From positions 1,736,001 to 1,800,000 of the forward strand of contig OX621165.1 in NCBI GenBank assembly GCA_951640195.1: DNA of 64,000 nt, in the 5' to 3' direction. This document shows positions 1-9,754 of the stretch, one piece after another. Within the stretch, counting starts at the first letter, position 1; every line of letters begins with the position of its first letter. The position numbers and the translations under genes are program-made. The notes under the pieces are model-generated. The model was not told the origin of the DNA. It did no database searches and saw only the letters and a program-made list of their open reading frames with translations. The DNA comes from Porpolomopsis calyptriformis. Taxonomy: Eukaryota; Basidiomycota; Agaricomycetes; Agaricales; Hygrophoraceae.

Positions 1-420
1 GGCAACTGCGAATATGTGGCTGCCTACAAATCAGACAATGAATAAAGAAACACCATCGTATTTGAAGCCAGTGTAAAATAAGTATGCTAACAAACAAGGT
101 CCATACAGACTGTATAGACTGACTGACAACCATCAGCCTTACAGACCACTGCCAAATTGACCAAGTGGTTCTGGAAGTAAACCAATGCTGCAGGCGCCGG
201 CACATAATTGAAACCAGACAGGATCATCTGGTGTGAAATGCTACGTGTGTGGCAAGTTTGGCCACTGTGCAACTGATCCAAAATGTCCCAACTTTGGGAA
301 GCCCCAAATGGCAGCTATCCAAGAGGGGGAGGATGCATTCAAAATGGTAGCAGAAGACACTATCGACGAGAATGACCAAGAGGCAGACAAGCCTCAAAAC
401 AACTACAGAATCATAGTTGA
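1..420 (+). pseudogene. gag: A1 gag 3' part with nucleocapsid zinc knuckle
   Basis: The start of the window continues a Gag reading frame equivalent to A2 positions 27208-27610. A CCHC zinc knuckle is visible at 239-289: C-Y-V-C, then G-K-F-G-H, then A-T-D-P-K-C, spacing CX2CX4HX4C, with all four ligands kept. This motif binds the genomic RNA during packaging. Downstream is an acidic linker (AIQEGEDAFKMVAED) leading to the protease. Stops upstream (for example the TGA just before the knuckle in another frame) make the whole region a pseudogene. It is split from the protease by solo LTR E at 421. Confidence 0.82.
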
Positions 421-779
421 TGTCAGAGATATATTTTTTCTTTTTCCTTTGCTTGTCTATTCCCATTTACATCAGACAGTTTACATCAATAGCCGCTTAG
501 CCACCCAAGCTCCGCTTAGTAATAGAAGGTGACCAAGCCATATCTATATTTAGTCTACCATCACTCTCCTTATCTACATGACTCATCCATAGTCGTTACG
601 ACTCACACGTAGTCAGTATGACTCATACTTAGCTAGTATATAAAGCTAGCAGTAGATAGACTTAGGATAAGTCTGTTTCTTTCGTTAACACCCCAATCAG
701 TAGTCTTCCAACCCTTTAAAACCCTACACCCAGAGCCTGAAGTAAAACCTTGCGATCAACCCTAGACTGCCATCTAACA
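421..779. mobile_element. Solo LTR of family E (359 bp) in A1
   Basis: The sequence TGTCAGAG...CTAACA interrupts the A1 linker and is absent from A2 and A3. It is flanked by a perfect 5-bp duplication GTTGA (416-420 and 780-784). No internal region or second LTR is present, so it is a solo LTR left by LTR-LTR recombination. It contains three 20-bp tandem units at 579-638, each beginning TGACTCA or CGACTCA, and a TATATAAAG box immediately downstream at about 637-645. Superfamily is not determinable from the LTR alone. Confidence 0.85.
579..645 (+). promoter_or_regulatory. LTR E promoter: 3 x 20-bp repeat and TATA box
   Basis: Three head-to-tail 20-bp units start at 579, 599 and 619 with TGACTCA, CGACTCA and TGACTCA. 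TGACTCA is the consensus site of the Gcn4/CpcA/AP-1 class of bZIP activators. A TATATAAAG box follows directly at about 637. The spacing of two helical turns puts the sites on one face of the DNA. Seen: repeats and TATA. Inferred: activator binding. Confidence 0.5.
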
Positions 780-1414
780 GTTGAGGAAGAGGAGAACAAT
801 CCTTTACAAGGATCACAGTATACATCACAAGGTGAAGAGTATCACCTCCAAGAATATGATGAGTATGAAGAGTACTCACAAGAGGAAGATGACAATACCA
901 TCGTTAACAAACAGATATGTTCAATCAGAGAAATGAGTAACCCTGCTTGTGAATTTATGGTGTCTATAAATAATAAACAAGTGTTCAAAGAAGACACTCA
1001 ACCCAAATCATGGGTTTATAAGTCCAGCAGACAGCAGGACCACCCAGCAAAGCTGAGCATGAAAGTAAGGCCTTTAGTGGCTTGCATGGAATTAAATAGC
1101 CTCATAGCCATTGTAATGTTCAATACAGGCAGCACCTCTGATGCTATTAGCCCAGAATTTGCGAGAGTTGCAAATTTGAAAATATATGAGTTGAAGGACC
1201 CTGTTCCGATCCAACTAGGATGCCACAGTAGCAGATCACAGATTAACTATGGTACTTACTATCCTGTGTGGTACAAAAGTATCACAAAGAAATACTACTT
1301 CGATATTGTAAATATCAACAGATTTGATGCTATAATTGGTATCGGTTTCATGCGTGAATTTGAAATTATGCTAGAGCCTAGCATGAACCAGATAATGGTC
1401 TGCAGGGTGGCCGC
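780..1414 (+). pseudogene. A1 aspartic protease region
   Basis: Continues Gag-Pro after the solo LTR; the open stretch runs through an acidic Y/E-rich linker to a retroviral-type aspartic protease at about 1100-1400. The catalytic triplet reads N-T-G-S where A2 and A3 have D-T-G-S, so the catalytic Asp is lost by one G-to-A change at a CpG (ttCGat to ttCAat). The later family landmark I-I-G-I-G-F-M is still visible. The gene is cut at 1414 by element B1 and resumes at 10364. Confidence 0.82.
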
Positions 1415-2023
1415 TGATATGACCCCTCCGTCCCCTGAGCACCGTATATTCAACCATACGAATACTAGACGCCTACCAAGTCCTTCGAACATGAACTCGA
1501 ACCCTCCGAACGCTCCCGATAGCTCCCAAACGTCCCGAACGACTTCGAGAATCATCGAACGCTCCGAACGCGATCGAAGCTTTCCGAACGCGAATGAAAG
1601 TTTGTATATCAAAGGGAAGACACTATTCAAAGGCATCAGTTCTCTTCTATTTCTCCCTTTTTCATTCGATTCCTTCATTCCTATTCACTACTTTCCCCTT
1701 AGATCATTAGAGAGGCTCCCCTTTTATCATATACACTCAAAGGGATCCTTGTACTAGAAGATATATATACTGTATGTTGTAGCTAGTGATCCAACAAGTT
1801 AAATATTCGCTTCTCTCTCGCTCTCAAGTCTAGATCCTCTTTAGATCTTCTAAGACTTCCTCTTTCGACTTTCCGATCCTTCTGATTCCCCGATCGATCT
1901 CGTTCGCGAACAGTCGAAGACTCCCTTTCCATGATTATCGATCATAGGCTGAGTCGAGACTCTTTATAGTCGTCCTCGCACCTTGTTCTGTGTTCGGTTC
2001 TCATACATGAAGCAGACGTATCA
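1415..2023 (+). repeat. B1 5' LTR
   Basis: 609 bp, begins TGATATGACCCC and ends GCAGACGTATCA. It pairs with 9755-10363 and with both B3 LTRs. A TATATATA run lies at about 1762-1769 and is the best core-promoter candidate. The LTR contains many TCGA/CCGAAC motifs and is CpG-rich, which explains why nearly all LTR-LTR differences are CpG transitions. Confidence 0.93.
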
Positions 2024-2050
2024 TTTTGGAGCCCACCGCGAGGGCCCACT
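2024..2050 (+). other. Candidate primer-binding site of B1
   Basis: Three bases after the 5' LTR the sequence reads TGGAGCCCACCGCGAGG, beginning with the TGG expected of a site complementary to a tRNA CCA end. The same sequence abuts the 5' LTR of B3 (about 61680-61699, reverse strand). I could not match it to a specific tRNA, so the primer identity is open. Confidence 0.4.
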
Positions 2051-2102
2051 ATTAAAATCTTAAAAGATTCCTTCGACTCAGTCCTTCAAACCGCCGTTCC
2101 CG

Positions 2103-3023
2103 ATGCACAATCGAGTCACTCGAAGCACAACCTTACGAGATAGATTCACTCGGAACATCGATCCGACCCAACCAACACTTCCTAGCTCTCAAATAAAACA
2201 GAATTCAACTTCGATCAACAATCCCGACTCCCCCAACGAACCCTCCTCTACCTTATCACTTTCCTCATTATCATTGATTTCTACAACGACTATGACGACC
2301 CCACCAAACCTAGTAATGCCCACTCGCAGTCACTCGACCGCCCCGAAGTTCAACCCCAAACAACCACGAGAACTTCAAAGATACTTCCAAGACCTCAGAG
2401 GTCTTTTCGCTAATTGTAGCATCACCGACGACGATGCTAAGAAGACCTACGCCTGCAAGTACGTCGACATCGATACCTCCGAACTCTGGGAATACCAAAC
2501 GGAGTTCCAAGCCGGACATACGTTCGACGAATTCGTCGCCGCCATCTATAAGCTATACCCAGGATCGGAAGACGATCGAAAGTGGTCCATCGCCGACATG
2601 GACAAGATAGTCGGAGAACAGCTTCGACTAGGGATTATGAACACAAACGAACTCGGAGCGTATTTCCGATCGTTCCTTGCGATTACTAAATTCCTGCAAT
2701 CGAAGAACAGAATCTCCGAAGCAGAACAAAGTCGCGCCTTCGTCCGAGGATTCCAACCCGAACTCTGGACTAGAATCGTCCGACGACTGGAAATCAAGTT
2801 CCCCGACCACTTCCCCGATGATCCTTACGGGGTAAATGATATCAACGAGGCGGCTCATTTCATTCTATATGGAACGTCTCCGAACACCTTTCTACCACGC
2901 GAAACGATGACTTCGACGACGACTACTACCCCTGCCACGAAACAAGAAGACCTCAGCGTCTTCATGGAAAAACTAATGACTACGTTGGTCAAAACCCTGG
3001 ACAATAGAGGTCCCCTGAAATGA
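2103..3023 (+). CDS. gag: B1 Gag, capsid part
   Basis: An open frame encodes a Gag capsid-type protein of the fungal Gypsy kind, forming the particle that packages the element RNA. Landmarks include a Ser/Thr-rich N-terminus, PRELQRYFQDL, ELWEYQTEF, AADMDK-like and FVRGFQPELW. The start is uncertain. ATG at 2103 exists only in B1 (B3 has ACG there), whereas ATG 2292 (MTTPPNLV) is present in both copies and is the better family start. The frame ends at a TGA (3021-3023) that B3 also has, and the same frame continues into the zinc knuckle beyond it. Confidence 0.72.
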   Translation: MHNRVTRSTTLRDRFTRNIDPTQPTLPSSQIKQNSTSINNPDSPNEPSSTLSLSSLSLISTTTMTTPPNLVMPTRSHSTAPKFNPKQPRELQRYFQDLRGLFANCSITDDDAKKTYACKYVDIDTSELWEYQTEFQAGHTFDEFVAAIYKLYPGSEDDRKWSIADMDKIVGEQLRLGIMNTNELGAYFRSFLAITKFLQSKNRISEAEQSRAFVRGFQPELWTRIVRRLEIKFPDHFPDDPYGVNDINEAAHFILYGTSPNTFLPRETMTSTTTTTPATKQEDLSVFMEKLMTTLVKTLDNRGPLK

Positions 3024-4409
3024 AACCCGCCCCCTCAAACACCACAAACTTCGGAACGACGACCCAACGCTCCTGACCCATTCGAGCCGAAAACCTGCGT
3101 TTTCTGTGGAAGTCCTGATCACTTCATCGGAAGCTGCCCGACCTGCTGCGAATATATCCAGAACGGTCGATGCAAGAAAAACTTCGAAGGAAGGATCATA
3201 CTCCCGAATGACAGGTTCGTCCCCCAGCAAATGCCGGGAAAAACCTTGAAAGAACGAATGGACGAATGGTACAAGCAAAACCCGACCCCGACTGCTGGAA
3301 TGATGTACGGAATTTCAGCAGGTATCCAACGCGATCCAGCGACCGAGACTTACCAACTATCAGCCGACGAACGGATCGCTGCTCTTGAAAAAGAGATTTT
3401 CGCGTTAAGGAGCAAGAAGACATTCGATGGAGTAGAGATAGTTCGGCCTCGACGACAAGAACCGGACAAAGAGAAAGCAACCGACAAACCATCGAGTGCT
3501 CCGATCGCGACCATCCCGACTCAACCCACTACGACGGAACATCCATTTGCGAAAGCAAAAGAGTCCAACTACGTACTGCCCCACATCTGGAACTTTGGCT
3601 CTCCGATGGCAAAAAGAGACAGAGACCCCTCGTACCACACTCAAGCGCCGATCCAAGACGCCAAAATCGCCTCCGACGTCTATAATTGTTCGATGAAAAC
3701 CCCTTGCGTCACGCTTTCCCCTGAAGAGTTGTTATCCCTCTCACCCGAAGTTCGATCGAAGGTTCGAGAGGCAGTAACCCCTAAATGAACTCAGCCGCCT
3801 AGTCGACCGATCGCGGTCAAAACCGTCGAAGTGGAAGCGATTCCAAACAACGCCCTGCCTTATTGCGATGACGACAATTGTTCCATTACCGTGCCTGACC
3901 CCTACGAATCGTATCTAAACACTCTCTCGTCCGACGAAACCCCTCACACCGTTACTGTTGCAAAGGAATCGCATGCCCTCCGATCGATCGTCATGTTGAT
4001 CGATCATAAAGAAACAATCGAATGCATCGTCAATCCTGGATCTCAGATAATCGCTATGTCCGAAGCCGTTTGTCACGACCTAGGACTGATCTACGACCCA
4101 ACTATCCAACTCAACATGCAATCGGCCAATGGCGAAATAGACCAATTGTTAGGTCTCGCAAGGAATGTCCCATGTCAGATCGGCAACATAACCCTCTACC
4201 TCCAGATCCACGTCATTCGCGCTCCCGCCTACGATATCCTACTCGGAAGACTGTTCGACGTTTTAGCTCAAAGCCTCATCAAGAACTTCGCCAACGAAAA
4301 CCAGACGATCACCATTTGCGATCCGAATAGCGGAAGAACAGTCACAATTCTGACGGTTCCACGAGGACTACCGAAGCACCATTCGGATTTTCGCTCATCG
4401 AGGATTTGA
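3024..4409 (+). pseudogene. B1 nucleocapsid zinc knuckle, linker and protease
   Basis: In frame with gag after its TGA. A CCHC knuckle (C-V-F-C-G-S-P-D-H-F-I-G-S-C) lies at about 3098-3140, followed by a basic linker and an aspartic protease at about 3980-4300. The catalytic motif is N-P-G-S in B1 and D-P-G-S in B3, so B1 protease has lost its Asp. A TGA at 3786-3788 is CGA in B3, where the region reads open from about 60492 to 59314. The frame ends at TGA 4407-4409, overlapping the pol frame in -1. Confidence 0.82.
4385..4391 (+). promoter_or_regulatory. Candidate -1 ribosomal frameshift heptamer GGATTTT (B1)
   Basis: The Gag-Pro frame reads S-D-F-R-S-S-R-I-stop, with G_GAT_TTT in the X_XXY_YYZ phase, 16 nt before its stop. 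Pol is open in the -1 frame from 4331 and has no ATG near its start. The heptamer, phase and stop are identical in B3. GGAUUUU is a slippery site known from plant dianthovirus polymerase expression. A downstream structure was not established. Confidence 0.6.
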
Positions 4410-6331
4410 TTCCTGATCAAGGAGAGATCGCGATAATTCTAGATTATGACCACGCTACGTCTATGCTATCTGTCAATTCCTGTGCGCCTCTATGCGCAAC
4501 AAATAAAGTTTCAACAGTTTCCCACGCTTATTTATCTGCTTGTGACCTCCCCGACCTTATCTCTAAATCTCGATCGACTAGCGATCGACATTCCGCTTCT
4601 GACCGTCTCGATCGATCGATGGAAATTGCAACCTTCCTCGCATCGAAAAAGAAATATAAACCTGTCTCGAAGAAAGTTCGCTCCGTAGTAGCTGAACTCC
4701 CCGACAAATTCCGAATCATTCGGAAAATCCTTGGCGATCCACTCGCGAATATGCCAACACTCAACCCGAACCCCCCCACGTTTACCCCGACCGAACGATA
4801 TACGATCGAACAGATGGAGCTTTTCGATAAAGCTCACCCCGGAGATTTCCTTTGGCCTCAAGAAAGGGCCCTCCTTCACGATTTCATGAGAAGACAAGAT
4901 CTCGCCTTCACCTGGAACGACTCCGAACGAGGACGTTTCAGATCCGACTTTTTCCCTCCCGTCGATCTCCCAGTCATACCACATACGCCCTGGGTACAAA
5001 AGAATATTCCGATTCCCCCAGGGATCTACCACGAAGTATGTAAAGTTATCCAGCGAAAAATCGACGCTGGTGTCTACAAACCCTCGAACTCCTCCTACCA
5101 ATCGCGATGGTTCACCGTTCTAAAGAAAGGAGGGAAGGAACTTAGAATCATTCACAGTCTCGAACCACTCAATCAAGTCACGATTCAACATTCGGGAGTA
5201 ACACCAATCCCCGAACACTTGGCCGAACAGTTCGGCGGTCGATCCTGCGGCGCTATGTTTGACCTTTATATCGGATATGACGAACGAGTGATCGCGCCTT
5301 CATCTCATGATTTAACCACGTTCCAGACACCCTATGGGGCTCATCGACTAGTTACCCTACCCATGGGATGGACCAACTCTGTGCCCGTTTTTCACGACGA
5401 CGTCACCTATATCCTCCAACCGGAGATTCCTGAGTTTACGATCCCCTATATCGACGATATCCCTGTGAAGGGTCCCGCAACTCGATACGTACTCCCCGAT
5501 GGATCCTATGAAACGATTCCCGAAAACGACGGAATTCGACGATTCGTATGGGAACACTTTGGGAATCTGAATCGGATAGTCCAGCGAATGAAATATTGCG
5601 GTGGAACGATGTCAGGCTATAAATCGTTCTTGTGCGCAGAAGAAACCACTGTTCTTGGACATCGATGTACTCACTTAGGACAACTACCCGACGAATCACG
5701 CGTATCTGCGATCCGAAATTGGGGCCCCTGTAAAGACCTCTCCGAAGTTCGAGCCTTCCTTGGCACTATTGGCGTCGTTCAGATATTCATTCGCAACTTC
5801 GCGCATCGAGTGAACCACCTAGTCAAGCTCACTAGGAAGGATATGCCCTTCGAATTCAGTCCCAACCAACTCGCCGCTCAAGAGGACTTGAAACAAGCTC
5901 TTCTAGAATCGCCCGCTCTACGAGTTCTCGATTATACTTCTGACGCTCCCGTCATACTCGCCGTCGACACATCACATATTGCGGTTGGCTTTCATCTCTG
6001 CCAATGCGATCCCGACGACCCGAAGAAACGGTACTATAATCGATTCGGTTTGATCACGTTGAACGATCGAGAAAGACGGTTCTCTCAGCCGAAACTCGAA
6101 ATCTACGGTCTGTATCAAGCCTTGCGATCGCTCCGACTCTACCTCATCGGCGTGCGGAACCTCATTATAGAAGTCGACGCCCACTATATCAAGGGAATGC
6201 TAGCGAACCCAGACATCGCGCCGCAAGCTAGTATTAACAGATGGATCGTAGCGATCCTAACGTTCCATTTTACCTTGGTACACGTCGCCGGTTTGAACCA
6301 CGGTCCCGACGGTCTCTCTCGACGCCCCTGA
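4406..6331 (+). CDS. pol: B1 reverse transcriptase-RNase H
   Basis: 641-codon open stretch copying element RNA to DNA. RT motifs are visible in order: F-D-L-Y-I-G-Y-D, the L-P-M-G-W-T-N segment, and the active site Y-I-D-D-I-P with both Asp intact. RNase H follows, with the A-V-D-T-S start, the L-E-I-Y-G-L-Y helix, E-V-D-A-H and D-G-L-S-R-R. It is entered by -1 frameshifting rather than from its own ATG. It ends at a TGA (6329-6331) that is CGA in B3, so the integrase was originally in the same polyprotein. RT itself looks undamaged. Confidence 0.88.
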   Translation: MIPDQGEIAIILDYDHATSMLSVNSCAPLCATNKVSTVSHAYLSACDLPDLISKSRSTSDRHSASDRLDRSMEIATFLASKKKYKPVSKKVRSVVAELPDKFRIIRKILGDPLANMPTLNPNPPTFTPTERYTIEQMELFDKAHPGDFLWPQERALLHDFMRRQDLAFTWNDSERGRFRSDFFPPVDLPVIPHTPWVQKNIPIPPGIYHEVCKVIQRKIDAGVYKPSNSSYQSRWFTVLKKGGKELRIIHSLEPLNQVTIQHSGVTPIPEHLAEQFGGRSCGAMFDLYIGYDERVIAPSSHDLTTFQTPYGAHRLVTLPMGWTNSVPVFHDDVTYILQPEIPEFTIPYIDDIPVKGPATRYVLPDGSYETIPENDGIRRFVWEHFGNLNRIVQRMKYCGGTMSGYKSFLCAEETTVLGHRCTHLGQLPDESRVSAIRNWGPCKDLSEVRAFLGTIGVVQIFIRNFAHRVNHLVKLTRKDMPFEFSPNQLAAQEDLKQALLESPALRVLDYTSDAPVILAVDTSHIAVGFHLCQCDPDDPKKRYYNRFGLITLNDRERRFSQPKLEIYGLYQALRSLRLYLIGVRNLIIEVDAHYIKGMLANPDIAPQASINRWIVAILTFHFTLVHVAGLNHGPDGLSRRP

Positions 6332-7930
6332 CAGCCCGATGACCAAGACGACGAAGAACTGATCAATAAAGACTTCGACGATTGGATCGATCGCATCCAC
6401 GGACTAATGCACCATATCAACGATTCGCCCGCGCCCCGAACGAAAACCCTCCGAATGCCCACCTCAGTTTACTCGCAGAGTAAACATTTCAGTGAGGAGG
6501 AGGAGGACCCTATCCACCAACGTACCGATTCTTACAACATCGTTCCGCGATCGGAAGCAGCTCAGCAAGACGATCGACGACTTCTCCTCATTCGAAAATG
6601 GCTTTCAGATCTCGAACGACCAAGCAACATGTCCGACAGCGACTACGCGAGTTTTATATGATACTGCGAAGAGTTCTTTATCGACAACCACCGACTATGG
6701 CAAAAGGATAGACAAGGAGCTCATAAATTAGTCATCGATCCGGATCGCCGATTAGCGATCATAATGGAACTTCACGATCGAACAGGCCACAAGGCTATCT
6801 TCGCTACCCGATCGATCGTTTCCGAACGCTTCTGGTGGCCCCATATGGCCCCCGATATAGTCTGGTTCGTTCGGACATGTCATACCTGTCAGGTTCGCCA
6901 AACCACGCAAGCCCTCATCCCTCCGACCGTCGCCACGCCAGCTCCCCTATTCGCCAAAATCTACGTCAACACTATGCATATGCCCCGATCCGGCCCATTT
7001 CGATATATCGTTCAAGGGTGATGCTCCCTCACCCACTATCCCGAATTTCGAATGCTTCATTCGGAAACAGCGAAATTGATTGGCGAATGGATCTTCGAGG
7101 ATATAATCTGTCGATGGGGCTCTCTTCGAGAAATCGTCACGGACAACGGAACAGCTTTCTTAGGAGCCGTAGATCATCTCGCCAAGCACTATCGAATCAA
7201 CCATATTCGCATTAGCAGATACAACTCTCGCGCGAACGGAATAGTCGAACGATCTCACTTCGACGTACGACAATCGCTATTCAAAGCTGTCGATGGCGAT
7301 CAGAAACAATGGTCGATCGGAGCCTACTCCGTATTCTGGGCTGAGCGCGTCACTACCCGAAAGCGACTGGGATGCTCACCCTACTTCGCCGTTACAGGGT
7401 CTCAGCCATTGCTTCCGTTAGATATTTCCGAAGCAACATATCTCCTTCCCGCTCCAGATTTGGTTCTCTCGACGACTGATCTAATATCGCAACGCGCAAT
7501 CGCCCTACAGAAACGAGACGCTGATTTAGACCAACTCCGATCGAAGGTTCTCGCCGCTTGTCTACGATCCGCCGTTCGATTCGAGAAGAAACACGAGAAG
7601 ACCATTCGCGACTACGATTTCAAGACTGGCGATCTTGTACTCATTCGGAACACAAAAATCGAGAAGTCTCTCAATCGGAAGATGCGTCCTCGATACCTAG
7701 GACCCCTAGTCGTGGTATCTTGAAACCTAGGGAAAGCTTATATCGTCGCGGAACTCGACGGATCCATCTTACATCGCCCAATCGCCGCGTTTAGAGTCAT
7801 CCCGTACTTCGCTCGAAGGTCGATCGCAATTCCCGAACGATTCCTCGACATATCGACTTCACAACTTAGAGAGATGGAACGTTCGCTAGCTAGCGAACCA
7901 CTTGATAGTGTTGTGATCGAGGACTTGTAA
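6332..7930 (+). pseudogene. pol: B1 integrase
   Basis: Same frame as RT, broken by TGA at about 6659, 7019 and 7722, each CGA in B3. An HHCC zinc domain is seen at 6772-6900 (H-D-R-T-G-H and C-H-T-C). The core has V-T-D-N-G-T and a Glu in N-G-I-V-E-R-S. The expected first catalytic Asp reads Asn (V-N-T-M-H-M-P), in B3 too. The C-terminal part has a GPL-type region (R-P-R-Y-L-G-P-L) and no chromodomain. The frame ends at TAA 7928-7930. Confidence 0.82.
6483..6502 (+). repeat. Internal copy of the polypurine-tract block (candidate central PPT)
   Basis: The 20-mer AACATTTCAGTGAGGAGGAG is repeated exactly at 9734-9753, where it forms the 3' polypurine tract just before the 3' LTR. The internal copy sits in the RNase H-integrase linker and encodes H-F-S-E-E-E. 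The same pair occurs in B3 (57221-57240 and 53349-53368). Confidence 0.6.
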
Positions 7931-8052
7931 CCTGCCGTAACACATCGCTACACACTTTTTTCATTCCAAAGTCTTTCTTTCATTTTTTTTAGACACAGAA
8001 ATACAAAATTTATAAGAAAAAGACTAAAGGCTACAAATTATTCAAGACAAGT

Positions 8053-9587
8053 CTACAGATTCTCTAAGACCATCTCCTCTTCCCTCTCTTCTAAACCCCT
8101 CAAAACCTCTTCGAGAACGACGATTCGCGCCTTTACGCGCGCTTTCTCCTCCGCGATCGCCGCCAAAACCTCTCGCGATTTCTCTTCATCAACCGCCTTC
8201 GCCTTCCCCTTCCCTTTCCGACCCGCGACCGGCCGCGTCGCTTCCTTCGAGCCTTCGCCCACCATCTCCTCCTCGAAAGGCGGCGTCTCGTCGATATAGA
8301 CTACTGGACCTATAGAAAGAAAAGATTAGAATAAAGAAAACAAAAAGAAAAAGGAAAAACTTACGAGAAACGGCCCTCGCTGACTTCCGAACCCCCTTCT
8401 TCGATTCCTCTGCCGTCGCCGACTTGTTCGCGCCCTTCGACTCCCCCTTGGGCCGCGGCTTGAACTTCTTGCCCAAGCGGGTTTCCCCCTTCTAATAGCA
8501 ACCGCGCTTATCCGTTACGCACTTGGCGCATAACGGATCCGCGGGGCCGATCTCACACTCCGCGCCCACCTTCTTGCAAAAATCACACTGCGAAATAAAG
8601 AAGTCCGTTAGTAAAAAAAAAAAAAAAACAAAAAAAGGGAGACTTACTTTGCCCTCGACCGGGCGCAAAGCCTCTTCTACCGCCTTTCGCTTGTGGTACT
8701 CCCGCATCGTGATCGCAGGGAGTGACCATCCCTTCACCGCCATCCTCTCCCAATGCGCCACCTTCGACCGCTTGACCAGTTCTTCTGCAGTCAGCGATTG
8801 CGCTGCTGCCGCCGATTCGTCTTCGTCAACCGAGGGCTAGTGCCCGTCCTCCGTCGTTTCCGTCGTCCCCCCCGTCGTGTCTGGCGTGTCTGCCGACACC
8901 TCCGCTGCCTTCGTCCCACTCTCGCCCGCCGCCTTTTCCGTTTCTCAACGGAATTCCTCCTCGTTGATCTTCCCGTCCATAAGCGACTGGAGGAGCCTCT
9001 CGTAGGCTTCCTCCATCCGCTTCCGATCCTCCGCGTCCCGTTCCTCCCATTCTCGTTCTTCTCACTCCTCTCGCTCCCGCTTCTCTCGTACCTCTCGTTC
9101 CTCATGCTCCGCTCGCTCTCGCTCTTCTTGCTCCTCTCGCTCCCGCTTCTCTCGTACCTCTCGCTCCGCCCTCTCCCTCGCCTCGCGTTCCTCTTCCGCC
9201 CTTCGCTCTCGCTCGACCCTCTCCGCCTCTGCTTTCTCCTCGGCCTCGCGACATACCACCTCTGCCAACCTTGGCATCAGCAGCTCCCCCGCCTATTCCA
9301 ACCACTCTCGCTCTTCGAAAGCGTCGAAGGTCTCGCGGGCCTCTTTTTGCCACGCGACGACCTCGTCGTCCGTTGATGTTTGCTTCAGGGCCTTTATGAC
9401 CCGATTATATGCAATCTAAAAGATGGATTAGCGGAAGAAAACGATTAGAAAAACAAAAACTCACCAGTAACTTGCAAAACTGTTGCCCCCAGATTTTGTA
9501 ATCTTCGGGTTCGGCAACCCCATCCGGAAGCGACCTCATTTGGTCGCAAATCTTCTGTTTTGCGATATTGATAATGTTCTGCGTCAT
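8053..9587 (-). pseudogene. Antisense spliced gene in B1: coiled-coil Zn2Cys6 protein
   Basis: Lies between pol and the 3' LTR, opposite to gag-pol. Four exons match B3: exon 1 is 9587-9465, intron 1 9464-9416 (GT...AG), and further introns lie at about 8650-8590 and 8364-8313. The protein has a short N-terminal domain (MTQNIIN), a long Glu/Arg-rich coiled coil, a six-cysteine cluster C-X2-C-X6-C-X8-C-X2-C-X6-C, and a C-terminal coiled coil ending M-V-L-E-N-L. Stops in B1 are at former CGA, TGG and CAG codons; for instance the Trp after the last cluster Cys is now TAG. The intron splice signals are intact. Confidence 0.8.
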
Positions 9588-9659
9588 TTTTAAACGGCTT
9601 GTCACGGTTTTCTTGGCATTGTGGTACGCGGTTTGAAGACGGTCGTGTCTAAAGATGAA

Positions 9660-9677
9660 TGTGACACAGATGTCACA
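9660..9677. promoter_or_regulatory. Conserved palindrome upstream of the antisense gene (B1)
   Basis: TGTGACA-CAGA-TGTCACA, perfect 7-bp arms around 4 bp. It lies about 70 bp upstream of the antisense ATG, next to a TTATAAAC/TTTATAAG TATA-like sequence. B3 has the same arms with a different spacer at 53425-53442, despite decay elsewhere. Probable binding site of a dimeric regulator; the regulator is unknown. Confidence 0.5.
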
Positions 9678-9754
9678 CTTATAAACGCGCCTCAGCAACT
9701 ACCGGCAAATCACGTGATTGACTGAGGACAGTCAACATTTCAGTGAGGAGGAGA

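Noticed and set aside
8613..8636. A-rich run suggesting a poly(A) tail of a LINE or processed gene
   Set aside because: It is the complement of a T-rich stretch inside an intron of the antisense gene; B3 has the matching T-rich intron at 55075-55135.
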